From positions 62,001 through 126,000 of the forward strand of contig NJPS01000040.1 in NCBI GenBank assembly GCA_002946415.1: a stretch of DNA of 64,000 bases, in the 5' to 3' direction. The translations under genes were made by a program, and so were the position numbers. The notes beneath the pieces were generated by a model. That model had not been told where the DNA came from and ran no database searches. It saw only the letters and a list, made by a program, of their open reading frames with translations. Shown piece after piece: positions 35,901 through 47,185 of the stretch (position 1 is the first letter of the stretch; each line of letters opens with the position of its first letter). The stretch is from Rutstroemia sp. NJR-2017a BVV2 (lineage: Eukaryota > Ascomycota > Leotiomycetes > Helotiales > Rutstroemiaceae).

Positions 35901-36189
35901 TGCTTTCGCAGTTCAAATCAATACCATCCGTTGCAAGTAGCAACTGTACTATATCCTTGTGCCCATACTGTGCTGCACACGATAACGGTGTCTGACCATC
36001 CTTGCTTTTGCAGTTCAAATCAACACCATCCGTTGCAAGCAGCAACTGTACTATATCCTTATGCCCTCTGATTGCCGCTAACAATAGCGGCGTGTTACCG
36101 TTTGAATCTAACGCATTGATGTTTGCACTATTCAGCAATTTGCTCGAGGCGTATCCATTCCCGTTGTCCACTGCTTCGAAGATGTTCAT
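33000..36189 (-). CDS. Ankyrin-repeat protein with CorA-like membrane C-terminus
   Basis: Exons 36189-34376, 34326-33930, 33858-33598, 33545-33435 and 33353-33000 give 978 aa; every junction keeps phase. Residues 1-560 hold about 16 ankyrin repeats, most of them 34-aa units of the form GQTPLSWAAQYGHKDIVQLL. Residues about 600-740 form a beta-rich domain, and 740-825 a helical stretch (LDQLVSKGKSPDLIDHL, DLEALIDEFAHSVNNRIGQL). A CorA-like end follows: EFAWTSITEARVATRL, helix 1 (LLTFVSIFYLPLGFCAAIWA), a short loop, and helix 2 (FIITSIIVGLITLLVAF). The GMN ion-selectivity motif expected after helix 1 is absent, so Mg transport is doubtful. The donor of intron 1 (GTTTGT) is weaker than the others. 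A membrane-bound sensor or receptor role is inference. Confidence 0.82.
35036..36090 (-). repeat. Coding tandem array of near-identical 102-bp ankyrin units
   Basis: About ten successive 34-codon units lie within exon 1 of the ankyrin gene. Units differ by a few bases; the C/W alternation (SCAAQYG, SWAAQYG) with I/V and E/K changes repeats as pairs, showing a 204-bp higher-order duplication. Two other units (WAAFREH) are adjacent copies of each other at about 35330-35480, and two (TQDSIDLDCKDKD) at about 35060-35260. Confidence 0.88.
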
Positions 36190-36680
36190 ATTTTGAAAGC
36201 TTCCAGCTTATCGGATGAGGACGATCTGGTGTACAGTACGTGCAGGGCTGAATAAACAACTAACCATTTCACGCATATGAGGATATATCGCATAAGCAAA
36301 GGAGAAATTCAGTTGCGCTGGGTAGAGAAACGAGCACCTTCCTCGAACTTTTGGTTTTCTGGTATTACACCACAACCTTAGTGCCGATTTCTTTTAGCTG
36401 GTCAAATTAAGGTGTGGCTTGTCCAGGGATTGAACAATATTACACCGTAATACTGTTATAAAGATAAATTATTATCCTGTACAGTGCACCTAACAACTAT
36501 ATAATTAGTATATTCAGAAATGTGAGATTCAGGCGAGTACAATGATATAAGTTCTATGTATTTCATATCACAAATGCGAATTCAAATATTTTGATGGGGT
36601 TGTGTACAAAATGTGAAATATTGTTGATGTGGTACGTGCGTATTCCCAAGAATATATTAGTCAGCGACCCTCCTTTCTAT
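36190..36680. other. AT-rich promoter-side spacer
   Basis: Upstream of the ankyrin gene and ending in the left target duplication (36673-36680) of the hAT-like element. No gene or RNA seen. Confidence 0.5.
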
Positions 36681-37275
36681 GGGTTCCAATACACCTACCA
36701 CTATGGTAGGTTTATAATTTGGATGACTAAGCCACGCAAAACCTACCACCCACCCACCAAAATGATCGCACGTCGCATTCAGTATCCATTTGCACTATAA
36801 TTTAGCTTGCAATTAATATTTCACCTAACACGATGATATTAAACCAATGATATACCACTGGACGTACCAATGGATATATTACTCTTATAATCGTCCGAGC
36901 CCTCCTCTCTTATGTGACGAACCGCACTCAGGTCGCCATAAGAATAAGGCATTGTGGGTTGCCCCGTACGATATGGGGTAATATTAGCCTCAGGCCTCAA
37001 CAGGCGTGAACTGCCTTTGGCTGTGACTTGATTTGTGTATATAGTCCCCCTTGAGCTCCGACTTAACTTGGCTCTTTAGTTGTTAATTCTAAGGTTAACT
37101 CGGTTCTTTTGGGACGGTTGTCACAAGCGATACATCGATCATAAACAACATTATAATATAAATGGATACAGAACACGATACACAATCATTTTGATGGGGT
37201 GGTGGGTGGTAGGTTTTGCGGAGCTTAGTCATCCAAATTATAAACCTACCACAGTGGTAGCTGTATTGGAACCCC
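36681..37275. mobile_element. 595-bp hAT-like non-autonomous element with 8-bp TSD
   Basis: The first 85 bp (GGGTTCCAATACACCTACCA...) match the reverse complement of the last 85 bp with few changes, including GTAGGTTTATAATTTGGATG and GCAAAACCTACCACCCACC. The insertion is flanked by the perfect direct repeat CTTTCTAT at 36673-36680 and 37276-37283. An 8-bp duplication is the hallmark of the hAT superfamily. The interior is AT-rich and has no transposase ORF, so it would be mobilised in trans. The well-preserved ends suggest a fairly recent insertion. Confidence 0.85.
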
Positions 37276-39089
37276 CTTTCTATCTCTGGAACCTACCAAA
37301 TGGTTACTTTCTGACTGATGGCTGGAAAACATTTCATCATTATCATGATCACTATTACATTTATCTACCCTCCTCTACTCAGTAATCCAAACAGAATTCA
37401 TTAGAACGAGAACCAGATTAGTGTAACCAGATAGTTATGAGTAGATTTACTAAGATAGTAAATATTCATATACAAAACCAATTATAACAAAACAAATCCG
37501 ATATCACCAGCCTGTAGATCTCTTATACAATATGCAGTAAGCTAGCTACTCTCTAATCTCTAGTCCCTCTATCCTTTATTCTCCATCCTATATTCCCTAA
37601 TCCTCTTCTCACCCTTTCGCTTATCAAGTATTCCCCATCACCCTTTCCACATAGCATTTAATAGGAAATTAAGCCGTCCAAACAAGTTTTACAACTAAAT
37701 TGAAGTGAAATAAATCGAAAAGAAAACCAATCATTCAGCTTTGCTGCTGCGTCCTCTGGTAGTCTTCCAAGCTTCTGTTAAGAGACTACAGAGTCGAATA
37801 GAGATATATGGTTAGATAGTTAGATGGTTAGATAGTTAGATAGAAAGATAGTAAGGTAGAAGAGGAAGGGGGAGAGGAAGGAAAGAAGGGGAAGAAAGAA
37901 GAGAAGGGGGGAATGAGAGTGAAAAATGGAGAGAAAAGAAGAGTGGTTTGCACACATATATACGCAATTAACGCATCTAGGTTCCAGATTCATATACACC
38001 TACCTAGCCTCATTAATTACTATACAAAATCAATCTCAATCTAACATCAAACCAGCTTATATCTTCTAAAATTCTATTTTCCAATCTCTACACTATATAA
38101 AGTCCCAGAGCTATTAATCAATCATCAGGTCAATCCAAGTCACAACATATACACCCTTGTAAATCTCATCCATTATGAATTTATGGACAATCCCTTCCAT
38201 TCCATCCCATCCAATCCCAATTCAGCCGCCCAATCTCCAACGACCATTCTTTCTTTTTCCCACGAACCTTCTATAAACAGAACCAGTAATGTCCCAAAAT
38301 TAATCGTATCTACATAACGATCATTTGTAGTCTTTTTGTTGCAGGGTAGATACATATAGAAAATCTCCCTTTCCAAAACTACAGGATTAGTTACTCTGCA
38401 AAGACAGCCTCTTCGACCCCCGTAATGTTAGTAATGTACTTGATCTGGTACCTCCGAATAGCCTACATTTACCATAGGCCTATAGGAACCATATAGGTAT
38501 ATCGTACATGCCATAGACCTATTGTAATGATAGATTTAAATAGCTTTACGATAGGTCTATAGGAAGAGCATAATTGAACACTATACCGCTTAATCTCGCC
38601 GGCACCAACCAACCTCGCCGGCGCCACCAATTGCGCCACCAATTGCGCCACCAGTCACCCCTTGCTTCGTAGATTATATGATTATTTTCCACCACAAATA
38701 CATTCGCTATTTCTGTAGTTTATAGTTACTTTACTTTTACTTTATCCTCATTATAGTAACTCTTTATTACACAGTTTCCACTACCAATATACCAGTTCCA
38801 AGCACATCAACGTTTACCCCCCGTAATCGTATTTACGGCCAGTTGCATTAGTACTTTGATCCCTCTAGTCCAGTTGCAAGAACACAGGGTAGTACGTTTA
38901 TTACTTCATCTCTATTGGTTAGAGGAGAAAGAGAAGAAGAAAGGATTAAGAATTAGTCAGCTGAAATTGAGGCTGAATAGGATCAACAACCTCAGCGGGG
39001 AGAAGGGTCTAAGTTTATTTTATGTACAGCGAAATGCTTCGATTATCAGCGATACCTTCGAGGGCCGACTGGAAAACCCGTTAGGGATA
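37276..39089. other. AT-rich spacer, no gene
   Basis: 37800-37850 is a TTAGATAG microsatellite followed by a purine-rich tract to 37935. 38475-38570 contains a nested inverted pattern (ATAGGCCTATAGG, CCATAGACCTAT, ATAGGTCTATAGG). 38610-38650 repeats CCAATTGCGCCA. The 81-codon ORF at 38856-39101 abuts the integrase relic and may belong to it, but is not recognisable. Confidence 0.45.
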
Positions 39090-39612
39090 GTAAGGAAGTA
39101 ATAGCACGAGATCACAATACTAGAATACTCTGCTTACACAAGTTTGAGCTTCAGGATAATCAGGTTTACCGTAAACCGAAACTTAATAAGACTACAGGAG
39201 AGATAATACCTATAAGGTATACAGCCACCTATCCAGATACCTTCAAAAACATCTGTGGGACCCACGAAGTATTAATACACTTCGCTATCACTAAAATATA
39301 CGAACATCTCAATATTCTTTACTATGGGATTACCCACGACAACGTCAAATAGGATCTAGATCGCTACCGGCACTACAATACCGAATCTACGCAAAAGGAG
39401 AAAAGCACAGTCAAATCTATTATCTCCTATAAGCCAGAGAAATATCTTGTTCTTGATCTGATGGACTTCCGTACTACCCCTGATAGGGAGTATTCTTGGA
39501 TATAGCAATTCAAATGTCATTTCTCGAAGTATATTTGGATTAAAACACTGAAGTCGAAGATCACAGAGGAAATAGCAGAGAAACTACAACTCTAGAACAA
39601 TAATAATAGATA
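39090..39612 (+). pseudogene. Retroelement integrase relic
   Basis: Read in one frame with three in-frame stops, this gives an HHCC-like segment (GTHEVLIHF, KIYEHLNILYYGITHDNV, RYRHYNTE, where the second zinc Cys is now Tyr), then the start of an rve catalytic core: KYLVLDLMDFRTTPDREYSW with the first acidic residue, and YIWIKTLKSKITEEIAEKL. This is the layout of retroviral-type integrases of LTR retrotransposons or related Ginger-like elements. The rest of the core is missing. Stops replacing Trp/Gln codons fit RIP. Confidence 0.7.
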
Positions 39613-39662
39613 TCCTCTTATTTTATATATCTGGAGCTTCATCTGAATCAGACACAGTCACG

Positions 39663-40266
39663 TCCCATCATTCTTCCACAGCTGCATCCAGCTATCGTTA
39701 CAGGGATCTTGCGGCCTCGGAGATACATCTCCACGCTGAACCGACTAAGGATATTGAAGCTGCTGTCAATGGTATTATCAACTCAAAAATTACAACACAG
39801 CGCCGAGCCGAAATCAATGTTATATCCCAACAGTTTAGTAAGAGTTGTCGAGACAATGCTAGAGCATACTCGGGCAAGGCTAATTTTATTGATCTACTAT
39901 ACACTGCAATCAAGGCCTTGAGTTTCGAGCATCTCTGTGTCTATAGAAAGGCTGAGTCCTGGCTGACTGAGAGCAAGAGCAAGTCCTGGTGCGTGCTCAA
40001 CATCTATGGAAATCAAGCCACCACTCTTTTTCTCCGTCTGCATCCAAGGTCCCATCCATGAGCTCTGGGCTCATTGGACTACCGTTGAAGACGAAGTACG
40101 TATGTTTCAATCGAAGCTTGTGGATAGCTGCAATGCCTTGCTGCATCAGCAGGCGGAGGATTTCCTAGTCAAGCTCAATAATGTAGGGTTGTGGGGTACG
40201 GGCCCGTTCATGGAATCGGTGGTGGAGCGTCTAGAGATAGTGGCGAAGCTGGCACGGCAGGAGTAG
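39663..40266 (+). pseudogene. Unidentified ORF relic, probably frameshifted
   Basis: A 132-codon open stretch (39663-40061, no ATG start) reads EIHLHAEPTKDIEAAVNGII and RRAEINVISQQFSKSCRDNA. It overlaps a second frame (40006-40266, 86 codons from an ATG) reading HELWAHWTTVEDEVRMFQSK and VKLNNVGLWGTGPFMESVVE. Both look protein-like and run in the same direction, so they are probably one coding sequence broken by a frameshift or a lost intron, lying just downstream of the integrase relic. I recognise no family. Confidence 0.4.
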
Positions 40267-41026
40267 CAGAGAGGAATATAAAAGGGAGAAGACCTCAAGA
40301 CAGAGGAGTGCATGGCTCGCTCGTTCCAAACTTGTCCAAACATCGCAGCAAGGAGAATATTAGAATCATTAAACATGTATGAATCCACAACCACCTAGAG
40401 AGGAACTTGCGACCTGATGAGGAGCACCATAAAGTCTATATCTGGAATGCCAAAGTCATTTTTAATCTAATTCAACTTATGTACAGAAGCGATACCACAG
40501 TTGAATTGGTTGTATGGCTCACCAAAATATGACCAATTTGGCTTAATAAAAAAATATTTCAGCTCATGATGAGTCTTACCGACCAGAGGTGCATGCAAAT
40601 AAAGTGTTGCTGGTAAATTTTCACTGGCGGCTGTTAACATTGTTGGAAGCAGACCTCTGGCTGATACTAGCTTCGAATTTGTGTGCTTGATCCGAAGACA
40701 TTCGCGTGATGTGGTACAGTCTCATCTCTGATCGTCCCATCGGATCAATCATGCTGCTTTGCTGGATCTGATAATTGTGATGAAGAGCGAATATCAATTG
40801 GAGTTCGGCGTTGAGCGAAGAAAAAGACGGGAAAGAAGGTTATATTGCGGTCAGAAAGTTTGAAGCTCTTCATTATCAAAACGATCTAAACTGAAGTGAA
40901 CCGAAGTGAATGGCGTCGTAAGTGAATATCCTAGAATTAGCTTAAAAATACCGCGAGGCTTCGCTAAGCTGAAAATAATATTGGTCTACAATATCCATTC
41001 AGCTTTCTTTCCTTCAAAGTGGCCGA
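40267..41026. other. Spacer upstream of the RBR gene
   Basis: No gene. It contains the tail of the unidentified relic, then apparently ordinary promoter DNA from about 40700. Confidence 0.4.
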
Positions 41027-42476
41027 ATGTCTCTTGAGTTTTTACCTTCTCGACTATCACGACCAACTATTTTTTCTGTAACGCCAGTCCTGAACATGGA
41101 TCTCGACAATGGGTCTTCTTTACAACACGCTGACGAGCATACATTAGCTCTCATTATTGACATTCAGCGCGATGATGTGAATCAGAATACATCCAAAGGA
41201 AAGCAACGCGAGGGTGAAATTTCCGATGAGGCACTTGCTATCCAAATGCAAAGAGAAGAATTGGACAGGATCGCCATCTTCCTTTCAGATAGGCGTATGA
41301 TCAGAAGTATAGCAACCGCTGTACAAGTCGATGCGCCAGCTTTAATCGATGTCGCAACACAGGAAGTTGTTGCAATTCAAGATCGCAACTTGGCTACTCA
41401 ACTGGACGGAGGCACACCCATACCAAGCACAAGCAGTTTACAAACATATCAACTTCAGACTTTGAATGACGCCGTCTTCACGAAATTGCACACTCTGTAT
41501 GCTAGTCGTGCCGAGTTAAGCATATACCCAACGACCCAAGATATGCATGATGGGGAACAGGCGGAATCTTCTAGCTGGGCTGTAAGTAGGAAAGAGCAGA
41601 CCGAGGTCTGTGAAGCCTGCCGGGAAGAAGTAAACACCTTTGAACTTGCGCGTGCTCCGTGCGGCCATGTCTACTGTCGTACCTGTCTTAGAGGATTGTT
41701 TGAAGCAGCTATGACGGATGAGTCCCTGTTTCCTCCACGCTGCTGCCGCCAGCATATTTCGCCAGAGGAAAACTGCATACTCCTGACAGCCGAACTTATC
41801 CAGAGGTTCGACAAAAAGAAGATCGAGTTCTCCACAATAAATAGAACTTACTGTTGTATACCGACATGCTCCAGTTTTATCGAACCTCAGTATATCAACA
41901 GCGACATCGCAACTTGCCCTGATTGTAGCGCGAAGACTTGCGCGATCTGCAAAGAAGCACATGAGGGGGACTGTCCAAATGATGTAGCCTTACAACGAAT
42001 TCTAGAGGTGACAAGGGAGAATGGATGGCAAAGGTGCCATGCTTGTCGCACACTTGTCGAGCTCGATCTTGGTTGCAATCATATGACGTATGTGCTTACC
42101 ATTTGCTCTGCTCTTAACTTATGCTGACGTTGGATGTTGCAACAGTTGCCGTTGCGGTGCCCAATTCTGCTATGTCTGTGGAGAACCATGGAAGACTTGT
42201 GCCTGTGCACAATGGCATGAGGAACGTCTTCTTGCCCGTGCTAACCAGATCGTCAATCGCGAGCAGTTACCTGCAGAGCAGATAGGAAGAAATGCCCAAG
42301 TCGCAGCACAGGTGGAAGATCTTCGAGAAAACCATGAATGCACACACGTTCGATGGGAGAGAGTCCATGGGAGCTACGACTGTGATGCATGCCATGAAAT
42401 CAAACGGGTGTACATTTACCGATGCAGCCGGTGTCATATTCAAGCATGCAATGCTTGTCGACGCCATAGACTTTAA
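41027..42476 (+). CDS. RING-between-RING (RBR) E3 ubiquitin ligase
   Basis: Exons 41027-42087 and 42146-42476 encode 463 aa. RING1 begins near residue 196 (CEACREE...CGHVYCRTCLRGLF). The IBR follows (YCCIPTCSSFI...ATCPDCSAKTCAICKEAH...C) and then RING2 (RCHACRTLVELDLGCNHMTC, RCGAQFCYVCGEPWKTC). The expected catalytic Cys of RING2 is the one in LGCNHM. RBR enzymes take ubiquitin from an E2 onto this Cys before transfer. The first 195 residues are low-complexity with a short helical DEALAIQMQREEL segment that could bind ubiquitin, and the C-terminus adds a Cys/His cluster (CDACHEIKRVYIYRCSRC). The intron interrupts RING2 and phase fits exactly. Substrate unknown. Confidence 0.92.
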
Positions 42477-42874
42477 TGTCTTGTGGTTCAAGGGCACACG
42501 TTCGACTAATGTACGGCAATGATGGAGGGGGTGAAGGAAATCTGCTCTTCTGTTATGGTGGTCGCTCTATTTTAATGTTGGCTAATGCTCAATGAATGTC
42601 TGTCATATGGCCACGGTGTTGGACCGGTCATTAATCAAGTGGAGGCTTCTTTTTGTAGATAGGTGTTCATCATAAAAACTCTACAGTAGCTAAAAGTACG
42701 TCTCATTTACACAAGCCACAACCACCCCTCAATTGTGGCTGAAAATGATCGCTTGCCGTTTAGCTTTATACTTGTCTCAAACCCCAGCATTGATCGCGCC
42801 AGCAAACACCGACTGAAGTGAACTTGTTTACATGAGTTAATCGCAACAATTGAAATTCATTAACTCAGTGCATA
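42477..42874. other. Spacer between RBR and capping-protein genes
   Basis: About 400 bp between same-strand genes; no ORF or RNA of note. Confidence 0.45.
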
Positions 42875-44016
42875 ATGTCTTCTCAGCTTGAGACCGTTTC
42901 GGCGTTTGTAGAAGGAGCTCCACCAGGAGAGGTATGAACACCTTCCCAATTACGAACACTTTTACTAACGTGTATGGCCTGAAAGCTTGCAGATGTCATA
43001 GCCGGTAGACAAACCCGTTCCACAACAAACGAGCAATTGTATTAACTCCTAAAACCATAGACATCAAGGCTCTTACGATTAATACCCCAAATCTGGTGTC
43101 TCAGCTTGGACCGGCATTCGAGAAGTACAATGAAGAACAGTTCGCAACCGTCAAGCTTCCGGGAAGCAGTCAACAAGTCAGTTTTGTCGAGGCACATGTG
43201 TTCGATTATTCGACTGACTGTTATATAAGGTCATAATCAGTTCGCACAACTCTCTGGGAGATGGCAGATACTACGATGTCGAAAGCTCGTCCAGTTTCGC
43301 TTTCGACCACACCACACAGGTATTTCAACATGGAGGCTGGTCTCAGATGGCATAACACAGGTCTAACAAGAGGGCAATAGAAAGCAAGTGCGGTGCAAAG
43401 TCATGTTCTAGAAGGCAGCCAGGCAGATCTTGCGTAGGTACTCCGCAGGAGAAGTATGAAATAAACTGACAAGAGATAGTAAATCAATCCTGAAGAGTCT
43501 GGGTCCGCATGTAGCTGAGCATTTCCCCAACGCATCATACGGTGCATATCCCATCGAAAACGACTCGAAAATTGCAATAATAGTTGTTGCAAATAAGTAC
43601 AGTCCAAACAACTTCTGGTACTCTATCCTTCCAGCGATTCCATTTCCAATGACTGACGTATGTTTAGGAACGGTCGATGGCGTTCACTCTACATTTACGA
43701 GCCTTCCTCCTCCTCCCTTACCGGTAGCATTAAAGTCGATGTCCATTACTACGAAGATGGTAACGTTCGACTACTCACAAACAAACCCCTCTCATCGTCC
43801 GTCTCATCCTCATCTGCGAGTGGAATCGTACGAGAAATTGCCACGGCTGAGAAGAGATACCAAGAAGAAATCAACAAGGGCTTCAACAATCTGAGTGAGG
43901 GAGCCTTCAAGGGCCTGAGAAGACAATTACCTATTACAAGACAGAAGATTGAATGGGATAAAATTGCAGGATACAGATTGGGACAAGATATTGGCGGTGG
44001 AAGTTCCAGGAAATAA
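42875..44016 (+). CDS. CAP1: F-actin-capping protein subunit alpha
   Basis: Seven exons (42875-42931, 42986-43004, 43061-43176, 43230-43319, 43381-43433, 43480-43617, 43668-44016) give 273 aa, the usual family length. Conserved blocks include LGPAFEKYNEEQF, NSLGDGRYYDVESSSSFAFD, KIAIIVVANKYSPNNFW then NGRWRSLYIY, VDVHYYEDGNVRL, and the C-terminal FKGLRRQLPITRQKIEWDKI, the tentacle that binds the barbed end. With the beta subunit it caps actin filament barbed ends in cortical patches. Exon 2 is only 19 nt (LADVIA) and was accepted because it restores both phase and the conserved start. The high intron density contrasts with the neighbours. Confidence 0.94.
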
Positions 44017-44827
44017 GTTGGGGGTTGATGTGCTGTGGGGAATGATTTGATAGTTAGCATGCGATAAAACGCTGAATTTAAAAGATCTCCGAAGCGGGAT
44101 ATAACAACGAGTAGTGGAGTTCCCGCTATCCTTACCCATTTCAACACGGTGCAACGCACACCTCAGGTTGACCAGGACACAAGAACCGTTTACAGTACTA
44201 CAATCATATCCGTCGGAGATGGCTGCTCTAGTGCTCCGCGGAATCGTTCCCTAAATCCACGCGGAAGCATCAAGCCTCTCCCACAACGACAAGAATCCTC
44301 AAGGGAACATCCACATCTCACATCAGATCTGACGCCATGGTTACAAAGCAGAAAACTACCGCGTCAATTACCCAGGCTGCCAGGCTGCCAGGCACAGACA
44401 GAGACCCCTCGGAGCCCGAAGACCCCTCGGCGCTCTAACTCCCCACGATAATCACTGTACCCACTCTCAACCAATCAACACATCTCCTCCAGTTGCTGAC
44501 ACCCTTCGCATCCTTTAACCGAATGCAGCTTAGCGTGATAAGGGTATAGTTTCGGCCAATGTAAACTCAGTATAACTATTCTCACCTCTCACGGAAGTTA
44601 TTCCCTTTCCCTTGAATCCGATCCGACCGCTGGAATCCCGCCAAATACTATTTGAACAGGTTCTTTTGCACTTGATTACCTTAACGTTAAACACAACATC
44701 TCATTTCCTCTAGACACCTGTCTTTTTAGAGAGAAGGGTAGACTTGCGCCAGAGAAACGCTCGAGCAGATAACAACACATCGGATCTTTCGAACTTTGGA
44801 AAATATCTAAAATAAACATATATCAAA
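44017..44827. other. Intergenic spacer upstream of cytochrome b5
   Basis: The 100-codon ORF at 44149-44451 is low-complexity and unsupported. 44368-44432 has short CAGGCTGC and ACCCCTCGG direct repeats. Confidence 0.4.
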
Positions 44828-45672
44828 ATGGCGAACAACTCGACAGCTACAGAGACTACGGTCGAAATCACATACAAGGAGGTTGCAGAACACAAGACCA
44901 AGAAGGATCTCTACATGGTTATCAATGATATGGTTTATGATACCACAAAATTCGTCGATGAACATCCGTAAGTGATTATTTCTGCTTATCTGCGGAGGCT
45001 CGAGAGGAGATGTTTGGCTTGAATGGCCCGAAGCCTTGCGCTTTCAGAAGGGGGGATTTCAGACAGGACTGAGCGCTATGAAGTGCCAATCTTGAAGGTA
45101 TCCTCAAGAGAATCGTTCTCGAGACAGACAGAATATAAAGTCTGCGGATGAGTCCGGAGAGTTATCATACGATGTTTATACTTTACCTTATAAATAAACG
45201 CCCAATCGACTCAAATTTATCATACATTTTCTCTGTTTCTACACTACGTTTCCAAGAAAAGGACAAATCACTAACATCGAACTCTTACAGCGGAGGAGAA
45301 GAAGTGCTCCTCGATGTCGGTGGACAAGACGCAACCGAAGCATTCGAAGACGTAGGACACAGTGACGAAGCCCGAGAAATCCTCAAAGACCTCCTTGTTG
45401 GAAAACTGAAGCGCGTGGTACGTCCCTATCCCCCTCTCATCCCACCCTCCTAATATGCACACGCCCAATATCCCTCGGCAATAACCTGCATAAAAACTAA
45501 CATGTGCCAGGACGGCGACCCCGCTCCCAAAACCTCCAAGACTGCCTACGCGCCCACCTCCTCCAGCAGCGAAACAGGCATGGGCATCGGTCTCTATGCC
45601 GTTATCCTTCTGGGAGGTTTGGCTTCGTTCGGTGCTTATAAGTATATGCAGAGCCAGCAGACGCAGGTATAG
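44828..45672 (+). CDS. CYB5: Cytochrome b5, tail-anchored
   Basis: Exons 44828-44967, 45291-45417 and 45511-45672 encode 142 aa. The haem-binding domain spans residues 10-85 with axial His residues in FVDEHPGGEE and [10 protein letters not shown] Ser/Thr-rich linker follows, and then a single C-terminal helix ([20 protein letters not shown]) ending SQQTQV, a tail anchor for the ER. It supplies electrons to desaturases, sterol enzymes and P450s, which may include microsomal P450s such as the one at 3541-5180. Intron 1 is 323 nt, long for this window. Confidence 0.96.
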
Positions 45673-46212
45673 ATAGACGGGTTGGATGTTTTTCGTTCCC
45701 GCTGGAACACGATGCGTCGTTTGGAATCATAGACGATTTGACGTTGGAGGGAAATTATGACGACTGGTCTTCAACCACTTATTAAGGCGGGATACATTTG
45801 GTCGTTCAGAATGGTGATTCACTTTCTCACCCAGCTCCCATTTAATATGGTGGAGTGGGGGACGTTAATAGACCGTTGTTTTACATTCCATGCGAGATCT
45901 TTGATTCTGCTGCTTGTGGTTTTCTACCTGTCCGCTTGACTATCGTTTGCTAGGCGACAGAGCTCAATATTATTGAGGGAACACAGGTGAATGATTAGTG
46001 TCAAATTGGCCAATCGGTGGCGGAGAATTGTAATCGACCACCTTTTCTTTACTTCGGCTCAGACATATTATCTCGTTGTCCAATGTGCATTATGACATTA
46101 CCTTTAATTACTTCGCCCGTTCAAGGACATGTTCCGCTATTTCCGCGACTCGCAGTATCCAATCTGGTATCATCTGTGCTTTAAATACTCCTCACATCTT
46201 GCGCTTATGTCT
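45673..46212. other. Convergent 3' spacer
   Basis: Between the stop codons of cytochrome b5 (plus) and the RING protein (minus). No gene seen. Confidence 0.45.
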
Positions 46213-47185
46213 TTACGCATACATTCCATCATCCCCGTCACTCTCATAATCTTCCGTCTCCTTCTTCTTCTGCATTTCCTTTTCCCTTTCCACTTGTCTC
46301 TGAAGCCGTCTCCGGTCATATTCTTCCGCCCCATCCTCATCTAAATCCAATACCTCTACCGCGGCCTCCATCTCCCTCTCCCGGTCCTTTTTCATTTTCT
46401 CACCATCTCCCACTGCCTTCCTGTCCAACGGACATGTGCCGTTTATCCTCAGCCACGGACCCACACATTCCAGATCGAACTTGTGCGTTGGGTGGCAGGG
46501 CAGCACTACCACAAGACAATACTCATCGTCCAAGAATTTCTCTCCGCAGATCGGACATGTTTCGTCGGGCTTGAGAGACTTGCGCGGAACGCGGTCAATG
46601 GTGTCGAGGTAGGCTTGTGAGCAGCCGCTTGTTTGCTTGGGAGGAGATTCAATCTGTGATTGTACGGACTCGATGAGTACGTCGAGGAGTGGATTGGTCG
46701 AGGAGGAACCGCCTGAATCACTACGTAAAGTGAGGTATTGGTCTTGAAGAAGACGGTAGGCTGCTGCTACATCGACCTGATTCATAAGGGGTTAGTCTGT
46801 TTTGGTAAGTTGTGGAGGATCGCGTCTAGAAGACAGATTTTGCAGCTCGAGAGTGCCATGACAGAATGATAATTGTAAACGATGCGCCAATATTGAGCTG
46901 GGAAATAAGTACAAGAGAGTGATAGAAACATACTGGGGTGGGCACAGCGTGCGGGTTGTTGTGCTGCCATGTAGGATCTGTAGTCGAGTCTGAGGTTTCG
47001 ATTTGAGATAGCTGGTTGAAGAACGAGGACATAGAAGGACGGCGTCGAGGTTTGGCAGTGCCCGACTCTTTGATACCGTGTTCGACTACACAGGAGTCAG
47101 TGGTGGTCTACTAACGATGCTGTATGCGATGAGCTCAATGAGGTGGGGTTAGAGAGGGGTTAGGCTTACTTTCGTAAGGATTCAT
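46213..47185 (-). CDS. RING-finger protein, probable E3 ligase
   Basis: Exons 47185-47170, 47085-46934 and 46776-46213 give 243 aa. The RING lies about residues 125-170: CPICGEKFLDDEY, LPCHPTHKFDLECVGPWL, then NGTCPLDRK, fitting C-x2-C, C-x-H, H-x-x-C and C-x2-D-type spacing in which the last ligand may be replaced. The C-terminus is a charged coiled-coil-like helix (QRQVEREKEMQKKKE) ending in an acidic tail. Exon 1 encodes only MNPYE plus one base; it was chosen because the ATG, GTAAGC donor and phase all agree and an in-frame KPRRRPSMSSFFNQL segment follows. A ubiquitin-ligase role is inferred from the RING. Confidence 0.86.

Noticed and set aside
35460..36071. 203-codon plus-strand ORF rich in CAHTVLPTIT repeats
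   Set aside because: Antisense shadow of the ankyrin repeat array.
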